A stretch of DNA of 64,000 nucleotides, from the NCBI GenBank assembly GCA_035275065.1, contig DATENM010000054.1, positions 62,001-126,000 of the forward strand, read 5' to 3'. Source of the stretch: Blastocatellia bacterium (GTDB lineage: Bacteria > Acidobacteriota > Blastocatellia > UBA7656). The notes under the pieces were generated by a model that was given only the letters and a program-made list of their open reading frames with translations, ran no database searches and had not been told where the DNA came from. Positions 24,782-33,785 of the stretch are shown in pieces. Both the position numbers and the translations under genes were made by a program. Every line of letters starts with the position of its first letter. Within the stretch, counting starts at the first letter, position 1.

Positions 24782-27426
24782 CACTTCTTTCGGGCGGCGG
24801 CTCCGGCCTGTTTCGCGGTCGCGGGCCTGATGTCGCCCTGCAACTGCGTGGTGAACAGTTTGAAGATGCGCTTGTACTCGTCGGCCCAGCTCGTCGGCTC
24901 GACGAAGCCATGATCTTCGACCGGAAAGACCGCCAGCTCCCAGTTCTCTTTGCGCAGCTCGATCAAACGCTGCACCAGGCGCACGGTGTCCTGGAAATGC
25001 ACGTTGGTGTCGACCATGCCGTGACAGATCAGCAGCGCCCCTCTCAAGCCCTCGGCAAAGTAGATAGGCGATGACTGTCTGTAGGCTTCGGCGTCCGCCT
25101 GCGGCGTGTTCAAAATATTCGCCGTGTAAGGGTGGTTGTAGTGCGCCCAGTCGGTGACGGGCCGCAGCGCCGCGCCCGCCGCAAAAACATCGGGCTGCGT
25201 GAACATCGCCATCAGCGTGATGAATCCGCCATAGCTGCCGCCGTAGATGCCGATGCGCCGGCTGTCAACGCCTTGCTCGCTTACCAACCAGCGCGCCGCA
25301 TCAACATGATCGTCCAGGTCCGCGCCGCCCATGTGACGATAGATTCCCGTGCGCCAGTCGCGCCCATAACCGGCAGAGCCGCGATAGTCGACGTCAAGCA
25401 CCGTGAAGCCATGCTCCATCAACAGGTGATGGAACATGTATTCGCGATAATAGCTCGACCACCAGCGATGCACGTTCTGCAAGTAGCCTGCGCCATGCAC
25501 GAAGATAACCGCCGCGCCGCCGCGCTTAAAGGTCGGCGGCTTGTAGAGTCTTGCATACAGCGTCGCGCCGTCGCGCGCCTTGAAGGTGACAATCGGCGGG
25601 TCAGCCCAGTTGTATGACCAGAATTCCGGCGCCGGCGAACTGGTGACTTTCATCGCCTTTGCGCCGGCGCGGTTTTCTTGCAGGTAAACCTCAGGCGGCT
25701 TGTTGCTGTACGAGTAAACGAGCGCCAGCGTTTTCTCGTCGGGCGAGATGAATGATTGATTGCTGCCGGGCATCGAGGTGAGCTTGACGCGCTCGCCGCC
25801 GTCCACGTTCATGGCGTAGAGGTGACGCTCGCCGGGGTGGACTTCGCTGGTCGTTAGGTAGAACTTCGACTTGTCTTCGGAGAGCTGTACGCCTGTGACT
25901 TCCCATTTGCCCGAGGTCATCTGCCGGGCGTCGCCGCCATCGTAGGCGACTGTATAAAGGTGCGCGTAGCCGTCGCGCTCGGATTGAAAATAGAGGTGCT
26001 GGTTGTCGCCGAGCCAGCCGAGCGTGAAGGCGCCCGGCCCATCAATCCATGCCGCATCATGCTCGCTGGCGATCACGCGGGTGCGGCCCGTCGCCGGATC
26101 GAGCGCCAGCACCCAGCGGTCTTTGTTGTCAGCGGCGCGCGCCATCAAAACGGCGCGGTTGCCGTCTTCGGACCAGATCGGCTGTTGCAACTGCACATCG
26201 CGGTCGCTGGCTTGCCGTGCTGCGTCGCCCGCCGTTCGCCGCGCCGGCTCGGCCGCCTGCCCCGTCTGAGCGTCGCGCTGAGCAGCTTGCCCTTCTGTAG
26301 CCTGCTTTACACTCTGCTCACCCTCGCGGCGCTCGGCCTGCGCCCCCTGTTGCTCGGTGCGCGTTTCGGTGCGCGGCGCGAGCCGCTGCCCGTGGTCCAC
26401 CCATTTGACTTCGCCGCTTTCGAGATTGAGCACCGCCAGCCGCAGCCGCGATTGCGCGTCGCCGACTTTCGTGCGCGAGGGGATGTCTTCGGTGTAGGCC
26501 GACTCCGTGACATAGTTCGGCACGACGGTGTTCTTGGCGCCATCGGCGGCTTCGACAATCGAAGCGATGACGTACTTTTCGTCGGGCGAAAGCTGAAGGC
26601 CGGCGACCGATTGGCGCGGCGCGAGATTGAATGGCTTGAGGCGCTCTTCTTTCTTGCGCCGGGCTTCGTCGGCCTCGCGTTTCTCGGCGCGGCGCTTGAC
26701 GACGTCGAGCAACTCGCGCTCGTCTTTCTTCAAGACCTCCTGGCTTTCGGTGCCGCGTTGCGCCGCTGCCGCCTGCTGCTGGCGGCCACCGCCCTGACCG
26801 CCGAACTGGCTCCCGGAGCCGATTTGCGGGCCAGGCGCGCCCTGGCCGGCGGGCCGTATGTCGGTCATCTGTGCGAGCAAGCCGGCGTCGAGCGCCATCA
26901 CGAAGAGGTTGCCGCCGCGCGCGAAGGTGACGCGCTTGCCATCGCGCGTGAAGTGCGGGCTGGTTTCCGCTTCGGTCGTCGCCGTAAGCTGGCGGCGCTG
27001 CCCCGTGCTGTTGTCGTAGAGGAAAAGGTCGCCGCTTTCGGCAAACACGGTCAGCTTTTTGTCGCGCGAGCGCTCGCCGCCCGCTGGCGGCGCGTTTTTG
27101 GCCTCTTCCTGGGTGAGCTTGCGCAGCGCCGCGCCATCGCGGTTGACCACGTAGGTATCCAGGTCTTTCTCGCGCGGCTCGCCGTATTGCTTCCACTGAA
27201 AGTAGAGCCGCTGGCCATCCGCCGACCAGCGCAGGTTCGCCGGCTCGTAGCCGACCAGCGCCGGCCCGCTCATGATGTTGTCAATCGTCAGGTCAAATTG
27301 CTTAGCGCCCGCCGCACCGGCCTGGGCGTTTTGCCGGGCGAAAGCCGGCGTGATCTGACTTACAATCAACAGCGCGCTCACCACGAGCGCAGCCTTCCGA
27401 TGGCACAGCTTGGCCAGGCTGTTCAT
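24781..27426 (-). CDS. secreted S9 family prolyl oligopeptidase / dipeptidyl-peptidase-like enzyme
   Basis: 881 residues with a signal peptide (ends near TPAFARQ) and GAGGGAG five bases before ATG. The N-terminal beta-propeller (about 40-610) has WD-like repeats such as ETSPHFTRDGKRVTF and carries a charged, Gln-rich insertion near 220-270. The C-terminal alpha/beta-hydrolase has the nucleophile in GGSYGGF (about 731), Asp in MVDTNVHF (about 804) and His in VEDHGF (about 838). The family releases dipeptides or short peptides. Two peptide importers lie directly upstream on the same strand, so it likely makes the peptides they take up. Confidence 0.94.
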   Translation of the reverse strand: MNSLAKLCHRKAALVVSALLIVSQITPAFARQNAQAGAAGAKQFDLTIDNIMSGPALVGYEPANLRWSADGQRLYFQWKQYGEPREKDLDTYVVNRDGAALRKLTQEEAKNAPPAGGERSRDKKLTVFAESGDLFLYDNSTGQRRQLTATTEAETSPHFTRDGKRVTFARGGNLFVMALDAGLLAQMTDIRPAGQGAPGPQIGSGSQFGGQGGGRQQQAAAAQRGTESQEVLKKDERELLDVVKRRAEKREADEARRKKEERLKPFNLAPRQSVAGLQLSPDEKYVIASIVEAADGAKNTVVPNYVTESAYTEDIPSRTKVGDAQSRLRLAVLNLESGEVKWVDHGQRLAPRTETRTEQQGAQAERREGEQSVKQATEGQAAQRDAQTGQAAEPARRTAGDAARQASDRDVQLQQPIWSEDGNRAVLMARAADNKDRWVLALDPATGRTRVIASEHDAAWIDGPGAFTLGWLGDNQHLYFQSERDGYAHLYTVAYDGGDARQMTSGKWEVTGVQLSEDKSKFYLTTSEVHPGERHLYAMNVDGGERVKLTSMPGSNQSFISPDEKTLALVYSYSNKPPEVYLQENRAGAKAMKVTSSPAPEFWSYNWADPPIVTFKARDGATLYARLYKPPTFKRGGAAVIFVHGAGYLQNVHRWWSSYYREYMFHHLLMEHGFTVLDVDYRGSAGYGRDWRTGIYRHMGGADLDDHVDAARWLVSEQGVDSRRIGIYGGSYGGFITLMAMFTQPDVFAAGAALRPVTDWAHYNHPYTANILNTPQADAEAYRQSSPIYFAEGLRGALLICHGMVDTNVHFQDTVRLVQRLIELRKENWELAVFPVEDHGFVEPTSWADEYKRIFKLFTTQLQGDIRPATAKQAGAAARKK

Positions 27427-27477
27427 AGACGCTCCCTCATTCCACTGAGTTGACTATTAGTTGGTTTGCTAACGAGT

Positions 27478-29127
27478 TCAACGAACCCGCCCCATTAGCT
27501 TCTTGATGTATGGCGTCAGCACCGCCAGCACCGCCGCCGCGCCAATTGTTGTCATCGCAACGATGCCGAATAACCGCACCAGCGCGTCGGCCTTCGTCTC
27601 AAAATGACCGGCGACCCAGCCGCCGACCAGATTGCCGATTGAGATAGACAGGAACCATAAGCCCATCATCAACCCCACCAGGCGCGGCGGCGCGATTTTA
27701 GTGACCGTGCTCATGCCGACAGGGCTCAGGCTGAGCTCGCCAATCGTGTGCAGCAGGTAAACGAAGATCAGCCACATGGGGCTGACCGGGCCGCTGCCTG
27801 TGAGCGAAGACGCATAAGCCAGGACAAGGAAGCCCAAACCGACGAACAGCAACCCATTTGCGAACTTGGCCGGGCTTGATGGATTGCGGTCTTTCAAGCG
27901 CAACCATATCCAGGAAAAGACCGGCGCCAGCAAGATCAGAAAAATCGAGTTGACCGATTGCATCCAGCTTGAAGGATACGTGAATCCGAAGATCGTCTTT
28001 CGGGTCAATTCGTCGGCGAAGAGATTCAAGCTCGAGCCGGCCTGCTCGAAGGCCATCCAGAAGACTGTCGAAAAGATGAACAGCACCCAGATCACCAACA
28101 GCCGCTTGGCCTCATCTATGGCGCGCGCTTTTTCGCCGCTCGCCATGACGCCGTGAAGGTAGCGCGTTTCGATGCTTATCAACACCAGCACGGCGGGGAT
28201 CACAAACTGCACGTAGACGCCGGTGATGTCATCCGCGTCACTCGACAGAAAACGGCTCAGCGAAATGATGGCCAAAACCAACATGACCAGCGCGCCTGCC
28301 CACAACAGCCAGGTCATCCCTTTTAACACTGCCGCCGCGCTGCTCCCCGCGCCAGCCGTCGCACCGCCGCTGTGCACGGCGGCCTCCGTCTGAGGCTCCG
28401 CCGTGAGGGCGACTTGCCCCTTGCGGGGCCGGTTGCCGACTTGAGCCAGGCGCTTGCGCGCGGCAAGATATTGAATCAGCCCAAACGTCATGCCGATGCC
28501 AGCCATAGCAAATCCCCAGTGCCAGCTCCCTTCGGGATGAAATCCCATTCGCCCAAGGAATCCTTTGAACCAGTCGCTCTGCGCCAGAAAGCCGCAAACA
28601 ATCGGCGCGAGGAATGCGCCCAGGTTGATGCCCATGTAGAAGATCGAAAACCCGGCATCGCGGCGCGGGTCGTCTTTGCTGTAGAGGCTGCCGACCATCG
28701 TGCTGATGTTCGGCTTCAACAGGCCGGTGCCGAAAACGATCAGGATCAGGCCGGCATAAAATGTCGATAGCGACGAAAAGACCATCGAGAAATGGCCGCA
28801 GGCGATCAGGATGCCGCCGATCAGCACGGACAATCGCGCGCCGAGCAGATTATCGGCGACCCAGCCGCCGGGCAGCGACATCAGGTAGACCGATGCCGTG
28901 TAGGCGCCATAGATGGCTGCCGCCTTGGGTATGGCAAAGCCCAGGCCCCCCTCGGCTACCGGAGTTTTCATGAACAGCAGCAGCAGACCGCGCATGCCAT
29001 AATAGCTAAAACGCTCCCACATCTCTGTGAAGAAGAGCGTCGAGAGTCCCGCCGGCTGGCCGCCGAGCCCGGATGTATCTAACGCCGAATCGGCGGCCTC
29101 GTCGGGCGTGAAGGTGTTAGTTGCCAT
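27478..29127 (-). CDS. POT family proton-dependent oligopeptide transporter (first)
   Basis: 549 residues of the MFS/POT (PTR2) type, which couples di- and tripeptide import to protons. The ExxERFxYY signature is [10 protein letters not shown] near residue 35. The second signature [17 protein letters not shown] and [16 protein letters not shown] follow. About 14 membrane segments are predicted. A cytoplasmic Ala/Gly-rich loop near residue 250 splits the two halves. It lies 51 bases upstream of the S9 peptidase and 104 bases downstream of the second POT gene, so all three likely form one operon. Confidence 0.95.
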   Translation of the reverse strand: MATNTFTPDEAADSALDTSGLGGQPAGLSTLFFTEMWERFSYYGMRGLLLLFMKTPVAEGGLGFAIPKAAAIYGAYTASVYLMSLPGGWVADNLLGARLSVLIGGILIACGHFSMVFSSLSTFYAGLILIVFGTGLLKPNISTMVGSLYSKDDPRRDAGFSIFYMGINLGAFLAPIVCGFLAQSDWFKGFLGRMGFHPEGSWHWGFAMAGIGMTFGLIQYLAARKRLAQVGNRPRKGQVALTAEPQTEAAVHSGGATAGAGSSAAAVLKGMTWLLWAGALVMLVLAIISLSRFLSSDADDITGVYVQFVIPAVLVLISIETRYLHGVMASGEKARAIDEAKRLLVIWVLFIFSTVFWMAFEQAGSSLNLFADELTRKTIFGFTYPSSWMQSVNSIFLILLAPVFSWIWLRLKDRNPSSPAKFANGLLFVGLGFLVLAYASSLTGSGPVSPMWLIFVYLLHTIGELSLSPVGMSTVTKIAPPRLVGLMMGLWFLSISIGNLVGGWVAGHFETKADALVRLFGIVAMTTIGAAAVLAVLTPYIKKLMGRVR

Positions 29128-29231
29128 ATTAGATTGTCCTTATGTTGATTGCGATCAAGGCGCGAACGGCGCGCCGTTCGCCCGCGGCATTCCCCTTCTG
29201 CCGCTGAATCGTTTGTCCTATCCGCCACGGA

Positions 29232-30608
29232 TCAGACGCCGGGCATCGCCTTCTTGAGCGGGCGCAGCAAGACAAGCAGGACGACGGCCATCACCAGCGC
29301 CAACCCGCTCAAGACGATCCAGAAGGTTGAGTGCGGCCACTTCGTCCAGAAGACGGCGATCTGCGTCAGCTTGTTGCCCATCGCCGTCGCAAAGAACCAG
29401 CCGCCCATCATAAAGCCGCGCAACCGCGTCGGCGCGACTTTTGACACCAGCGACAAGCCCATCGGCGAGAGCATCAACTCACCAAGCGTCAGCACGCCAT
29501 AAGCGCCGACCAGCCAGGCGGGCGAGACTTTGTAAGCGTAGATATTGCTGCCGGTCACCGTCGCCTCGCCCGACTTTGCCGCCAGGAAGAAGATGAAGAA
29601 CGCCAGCGCCGTCATCGCCATGCCGAAGGCCATCTTGGTCGGCGTTGATGGCTCCTTGCCTTTCTTGTCGAGCCAGCGCCAGAAGGTGATCAGCGGCACC
29701 GTTAGCAAGATGACCCAGCCGGGGTTGATGGCGTTCGAGATGATGCCGCGCACATTCCAGGCGGTGTTCTCGTCCGCCCAGAAGGTGATCGTCGTGCCAT
29801 TCTGATGAAAGACCATCCAGAAGACGATAACGACCAGGAAGACGACAACGAGTGCGCCGATACGCTTCCATTCGGGCACCGCATCCATCGCGCTCTGGCG
29901 GCTGATGCCCGCGGGCGGCGCGTCGGCGGTGGTCGCCGCCGCGTCGGCCATCTCGCGCGGGCCGGTTAACGCCTTCTTCTTCTCCTCGACGTAATGCTTA
30001 AAGCGCCAGAGGATCGCCAGCGACAAGACCATGCCGAGGGCGGCGACGGTGAAGCCCGGGCGGAAGCCGAATTTGGCCTGCACGATGGTGGCCGAGATGG
30101 GCGCGAGAAAAGCGCCGATATTGATCCCCATGTAGAAGAGGTTGTAGGCGCGGTCTTTCAGGCGGCTGCCGTCGGGGTAGAGGTTGCCGACCATCGTCGA
30201 CACGTTCGGCTTGAACAGGCCATTGCCGATGACCAGGAAGGTGAGCGCCGTGTAGAGCACCGGCAGCGAATGGACATAAAGCATCAAGTAGCCGGCCATA
30301 AAAAAGACCGCGCCGATCATCACGGCGCGGCGGTAGCCGAGATACTTGTCCGCCAGCCAGCCGCCGAGGAGCGGGCTGGCGTAGACAAACATCTGATAGT
30401 TGGCGTACAGCGTTGACGCCTCTGCCGCCGACCAGCCGAAGCCTTCTTTCTCGTCGCGCAGGTAAAGGGTGAACATCGCCACCATGGTGTAGAAGCCGAA
30501 GCGCTCCCACATCTCTGTGGCGAACAATACATAAAGCCCGGGCGGATGTTTATCCAGGTCGCCAGTCACCGGGTTGATGACATCCGGCGTGTGCGTGCGT
30601 GTCGCCAT
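29232..30608 (-). CDS. POT family proton-dependent oligopeptide transporter (second)
   Basis: 458 residues with EMWERFGFYTM near residue 31, GNGLFKPNVSTMVGNLY and YNLFYMGINIGAFLAP. It is a paralogue of the next gene but shorter and diverged. In the ExxERFxYY motif the last Tyr pair is FY. The two copies may differ in peptide length or charge preference. It is the first gene of the putative peptide-use operon. The leader region at 30609-30800 is unremarkable. Confidence 0.95.
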   Translation of the reverse strand: MATRTHTPDVINPVTGDLDKHPPGLYVLFATEMWERFGFYTMVAMFTLYLRDEKEGFGWSAAEASTLYANYQMFVYASPLLGGWLADKYLGYRRAVMIGAVFFMAGYLMLYVHSLPVLYTALTFLVIGNGLFKPNVSTMVGNLYPDGSRLKDRAYNLFYMGINIGAFLAPISATIVQAKFGFRPGFTVAALGMVLSLAILWRFKHYVEEKKKALTGPREMADAAATTADAPPAGISRQSAMDAVPEWKRIGALVVVFLVVIVFWMVFHQNGTTITFWADENTAWNVRGIISNAINPGWVILLTVPLITFWRWLDKKGKEPSTPTKMAFGMAMTALAFFIFFLAAKSGEATVTGSNIYAYKVSPAWLVGAYGVLTLGELMLSPMGLSLVSKVAPTRLRGFMMGGWFFATAMGNKLTQIAVFWTKWPHSTFWIVLSGLALVMAVVLLVLLRPLKKAMPGV

Positions 30609-30985
30609 AGGTCTCGGCTCCTTGACTTGAAGTGGGTCAGCGGGATTGCGCGCCTACCGCCTCCGCTTGATCGTGGTAGATCAATCCCGCAACACCCGGG
30701 GCGAGAGAGGCTGATGGGCAATTCGGAAACTTGATTCTAACCGAGCCGCAAACCGAGCGGCAAACGCATTCAGATGGTGACCAGGGACGAGAAAGAGGAA
30801 GTCATGAGTCAGGAGTCAGGAGTCAGAATAAAAGCGGCGGCGCGCGAAGTGTACTCACGGCCGCCGACTTCCTTATTCATTCTGACTCCTGACTCCTGAC
30901 TTCTCTCGGCATCACTTGTCGCTTGTTACGCTCTGCGTTGCCGGCTACACTGGGCGCGAGCGTGGGCCAATCGAATTCAGTGAAG
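30609..30985. other. divergent spacer between the POT operon and the GNAT gene
   Basis: About 380 bases. The first 190 should hold the promoter of the minus-strand POT operon, but no clear -35/-10 pair was found. The rest contains hairpin D (30799-30904). No protein or RNA gene is supported. Confidence 0.5.
30799..30904. repeat. heptamer-repeat hairpin D
   Basis: AGTCAGG heptamers (left arm about 30799-30831) face the inverse CCTGACT heptamers (right arm about 30871-30904), making a stem of roughly 30 bp around a 40-base loop. Same architecture as hairpins A, B and C but another unit sequence. Confidence 0.8.
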
Positions 30986-31861
30986 ATGGATGAGCCAATG
31001 TTTGAGTGGGATTCAGGCGGTAAGCGGTACGTCATTCGCGAAGTCAGGAGCGAAGCCGAGTATCACGCCATCGAAGAGTTGCAGCGCGAGGCATGGCAGT
31101 TCAGCGATCTCGACATCATGCCGGCGGCAACCATGATGGCCACAGCGCATGCGGGCGGCTGCGTTCTCGGAGCTTTTGACGGCGACCGGATGATCGGCTT
31201 TGCGTATGGCTTCCCGGCGCTCGAAGGCGGCCGCGCCTCGATCCATTCGCATATGCTGGCGGTCAAGCCCGAATGCCGCAACGCCCAGGCGGGCTTTTAC
31301 CTCAAGCTGGCGCAACGCGACTTCGCGATGGGCCACAACCTCGACGAAATCACCTGGACGTATGACCCGCTACAAAGCCTGAACGCCCACCTGAATTTCG
31401 GCAAGCTCGGCGTCATCTCGGAACGGTATCTGGTCAATTTTTATGGCGAAGCGACTTCGAGCCCGCTGCATCAGGGGTTCGGCACAGACCGGCTGTGGGT
31501 GCGCTGGCTGCTTGCCAGCCATCACGTCAAGACGCGCATCCGCCGCGACCAGGCGAGCGCCCGCCCCGCTAAGCTTATCGCTGATCTTGAAGAGGCGGCG
31601 CGCATGGCGCTCGTCATCAACACGGCGGGGGAGCCGCAGCTAGAAGATTTTGCGGCGCGGCTGGCCGGCGATTCGTGCATGATCGAGATTCCGCACGATA
31701 TCACGGCGCTGAAAGAACGCCAGCCGCAGGCCGCTACTCGCTGGCGCGAGGCGACCCGCGCGGCGTTTCTTGCGGCCCTTGAAGCCGGGTTTGTGGTTGA
31801 AGATTTTTTGCGCGCGGACGGCGAAGGCGATCCGCGCTGGTTCTATCTGCTGGGACGCTAA
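30986..31861 (+). CDS. GNAT-superfamily acetyltransferase-like protein (COG3375 type)
   Basis: 291 residues from ATG 30986 (MDEPMFEWDSGGKRYVIREV). ATG 30998 is an alternative and neither has a strong ribosome site. Residues 15-150 fit a GNAT fold: IEELQREAWQFSDLDIMPA, strands GCVLGAFDGDRMIGFAYGFPA, and HSHMLAVKPECRNAQAGFYLKLAQRDFAM, which resembles the acetyl-CoA-binding loop region. The C-terminal 140 residues are less typical. It is predicted to be a cytosolic N-acetyltransferase with unknown acceptor. Confidence 0.8.
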   Translation: MDEPMFEWDSGGKRYVIREVRSEAEYHAIEELQREAWQFSDLDIMPAATMMATAHAGGCVLGAFDGDRMIGFAYGFPALEGGRASIHSHMLAVKPECRNAQAGFYLKLAQRDFAMGHNLDEITWTYDPLQSLNAHLNFGKLGVISERYLVNFYGEATSSPLHQGFGTDRLWVRWLLASHHVKTRIRRDQASARPAKLIADLEEAARMALVINTAGEPQLEDFAARLAGDSCMIEIPHDITALKERQPQAATRWREATRAAFLAALEAGFVVEDFLRADGEGDPRWFYLLGR

Positions 31862-31873
31862 GGCGGGGCGCGC

Positions 31874-32446
31874 TTACTGCGTCACCCCGACCTTGACCTG
31901 CTTGGCCTGCTCAAGATTCTGGCGGGCGTAATCCGAGATGTAATTCCGCATACCGAATTCCGTCCAGCTCATGCCGTACTGCCGGGCCTCGGCAATGGCG
32001 CGCTCGTCCGTCCAGCCCTCTTTCGCGATGCGATAACAGGCAATGATCGTTCCGGTTCGATCAGAGCCGCGTTTGCAGTGAATAAAGACCGGCCAGTTCT
32101 GTTGATCGTCTATGAGCGCCATCACCTTCTTGACCTGCGCGTCAGTCGGGCGGCTCAACCCCGGCATCGACACGGCGTAGTAGCGCAGGCCGAGCGCCTT
32201 GGCTTCGGCCTCTTCGGCGTGTGAGAGCTCGTCTTCGCCGCGCAGGTTGATGATGGTTTTGACGCCGATCTCAGCGAGCTTCTTCACGCCGCCGGTCGCG
32301 GGCTGGCCGCCGCGATAAAGGTGGTCTTGCACCTTGCGGAAGTTCGGCAGCTCTTTGTAACGCACCTCACTCTGAGCGGCGCTGACCGAGACCAGGAGCG
32401 CCAGCACAAGCAGACTGGAGCTCAGGCGATTGAATCGTTGCTTCAT
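31874..32446 (-). CDS. secreted dual-specificity/tyrosine phosphatase-like protein (copy 1)
   Basis: 190 residues with a signal peptide (residues 1-24, VSAAQS). The phosphatase loop HCKRGSDRTG gives Cys124-x5-Arg130, the catalytic pair of cysteine-based phosphatases. Upstream are NFRKVQDHLYRGGQP and the strand TIINLRGEDE, as in DSP/PTEN-like bacterial enzymes. The general-acid loop is not obvious. Export of such an enzyme points to phospho-substrates in the envelope, for example phytate-like or phosphorylated protein or lipid compounds. It sits 28 bases downstream of a paralogue, evidently a tandem duplication. Confidence 0.88.
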   Translation of the reverse strand: MKQRFNRLSSSLLVLALLVSVSAAQSEVRYKELPNFRKVQDHLYRGGQPATGGVKKLAEIGVKTIINLRGEDELSHAEEAEAKALGLRYYAVSMPGLSRPTDAQVKKVMALIDDQQNWPVFIHCKRGSDRTGTIIACYRIAKEGWTDERAIAEARQYGMSWTEFGMRNYISDYARQNLEQAKQVKVGVTQ

Positions 32447-32474
32447 AACTGATGACCCTCTTCAGAGTGGCTGG

Positions 32475-33065
32475 TTACTTGTTGGTGCCGGCATCAACGA
32501 CGATGCTCTTCTGCGACTTCTGCGCGTAATCGTAGACGTAATCCTTGAGCGTGCCGTGACCGAAGCCGCTTTCGAAATCGTACTGCTTCATCTCGGCATA
32601 GGCGCGGTCGGCCGTCCACTTGTCGTGGGTGAGACGATAGATCGCCGTCATTGCGCCGGTGCGGTGGCGGCCGCCGTGGCAATGGAAAAAGACCGGCTGG
32701 TTGGCGGGATCATTGACCAGCTTCAAGAACAGCTCGGCCTTTTCCGCCGACGGCCATGATTTGTCGCTCATCGGGATGCGGTAGAACTTCATCCCCGCGT
32801 CCTCGACCTCTTGCTCTTCGCCGCCTTCGCCATCCTGCTGAAGATCGATGACGGTCTTGACGCCGAGCGCCGCCAGATCGGCGTAATCACGACGACTTGG
32901 CTGCGCGCCGCGATAGAGGTGCTTATCCACCTGGCCGAAATTCTTGATGCGAACGTTTGCCGAGCGGCTGTCCGAGCCGGTTTGCGCAACCGCGAGGACG
33001 GCCAGAGCAATAACCAGCGCCGGGACCACAGACACGGCGCGAGAGAGTTTTCGATTGACACGCAT
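32475..33065 (-). CDS. secreted dual-specificity/tyrosine phosphatase-like protein (copy 2)
   Basis: 196 residues with a signal peptide (ends LAVAQTG) and AAGGAGA seven bases before ATG. The active loop HCHGGRHRTG gives Cys129-x5-Arg135. NFGQVDKHLYRGAQP and TVIDLQQDGEGG match copy 1. The P-loop interior differs strongly (HGGRH against KRGSD), which usually changes substrate choice. The first gene of the pair. Confidence 0.88.
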   Translation of the reverse strand: MRVNRKLSRAVSVVPALVIALAVLAVAQTGSDSRSANVRIKNFGQVDKHLYRGAQPSRRDYADLAALGVKTVIDLQQDGEGGEEQEVEDAGMKFYRIPMSDKSWPSAEKAELFLKLVNDPANQPVFFHCHGGRHRTGAMTAIYRLTHDKWTADRAYAEMKQYDFESGFGHGTLKDYVYDYAQKSQKSIVVDAGTNK

Positions 33066-33380
33066 ACGACAGTCTCCTTAGAAAAACCTGACCCAATAGT
33101 TCGTGTTTTGTTGGGGTGCGTTAATTATGATGCGCCAAGTGCTGAATCGTTGTAAAGCGTATTCTTACGATTTTCTTGCGCCGCCATCTTGTGATTTTAT
33201 TGCGCCGGCGGAGGGCTCAACTCTCACCCTGCTCGAAGATGCGCCCCCCTGTATGGTTGTCTCCGCTGTTGACACGTATCAGAACACCGCCGCCCGCTTC
33301 GGCGCTTTACAGGGCTGGCGCAGCGCATCTTTATGGCACTGATGTTGCCTGAATAAGAGCAGAGATTGAGGGAGGAATAT
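33066..33380. other. divergent spacer between the phosphatase pair and the His-rich peptide gene
   Basis: About 315 bases, relatively AT-rich at 33090-33200. It holds the sigma-54-type promoter at 33334-33349 and presumably the phosphatase promoter, which I could not place. A 79-codon frame at 33103-33342 has no ribosome site or plausible protein features and overlaps the promoter. Confidence 0.5.
33334..33349 (+). promoter_or_regulatory. sigma-54-type promoter of the His-rich peptide gene
   Basis: TGGCACT, four bases (GATG), then TTGCC: the -24 and -12 elements with exact spacing, differing from TGGCACG-N4-TTGCW at two outer positions. The predicted start is near 33361, leaving a 20-base leader with GGGAGG before the ATG at 33381. 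Confidence 0.65.
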
Positions 33381-33629
33381 ATGAACCGGAAAGGCGTATT
33401 GTCTATTATTCTCGCGGCGGGCCTGATGTTGATGAGCCTCGCGCCGGACGCTCTGGCCGGGTCGCACCGCCATCATCACAAGCGGCATCATCACCATTCG
33501 GCGGCAAAAAAGATCGCTTCGATTGGCGCTCCCATAGCCATCGGCATGGCATTCGGGCCAGCCGGCAGCGTCGGCTATCAGGTGGTCAAACACCGCCGAG
33601 CCATCAAGCATCACCTGATCCATCATTGA
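33381..33629 (+). CDS. small secreted His-rich protein, unknown function
   Basis: 82 residues from ATG 33381, which follows GGGAGG by five bases. The frame could be read from 33366, but that gives a poorer start. The signal peptide ends at PDALAGS. The mature part has SHRHHHKRHHHH near its N-terminus, a Gly/Ala/Ile-rich hydrophobic stretch (IGAPIAIGMAFGPAGSVGY) and a His-rich end (KHHLIHH). His clusters suggest metal binding (Ni, Zn or Cu) in the periplasm, an inference from composition. Its own sigma-54-type promoter implies conditional expression. Confidence 0.7.
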   Translation: MNRKGVLSIILAAGLMLMSLAPDALAGSHRHHHKRHHHHSAAKKIASIGAPIAIGMAFGPAGSVGYQVVKHRRAIKHHLIHH

Positions 33630-33785
33630 GCGCACAGCCGTGGGAAAAGCGCGCCGGCACGATCAAAGCTGGCGGCGGCTTGTTGACAACCGCGGGGCGA
33701 AGCTTTAGAAACATCCATGCTATTGGTTGAATCCATCTCCCCGGATGATAGCTCTAAAAGCACCTCGTGGAAGGAGCCCGATGTA

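Noticed and set aside
25960..27453. Open frame of 497 codons antisense to the S9 peptidase
   Set aside because: The opposite strand encodes signal peptide, propeller and catalytic triad. This frame has shadow composition and no start signal.
33103..33342. 79-codon open frame in the spacer before the His-rich gene
   Set aside because: No ribosome site or family resemblance, and it overlaps a sigma-54-type promoter.
33652..33668. Possible third sigma-54 site before the beta-propeller gene
   Set aside because: GG and GC are correctly spaced, but the -12 element reads AAGCT rather than TTGCW and the leader would be about 105 bases. Too weak to report.
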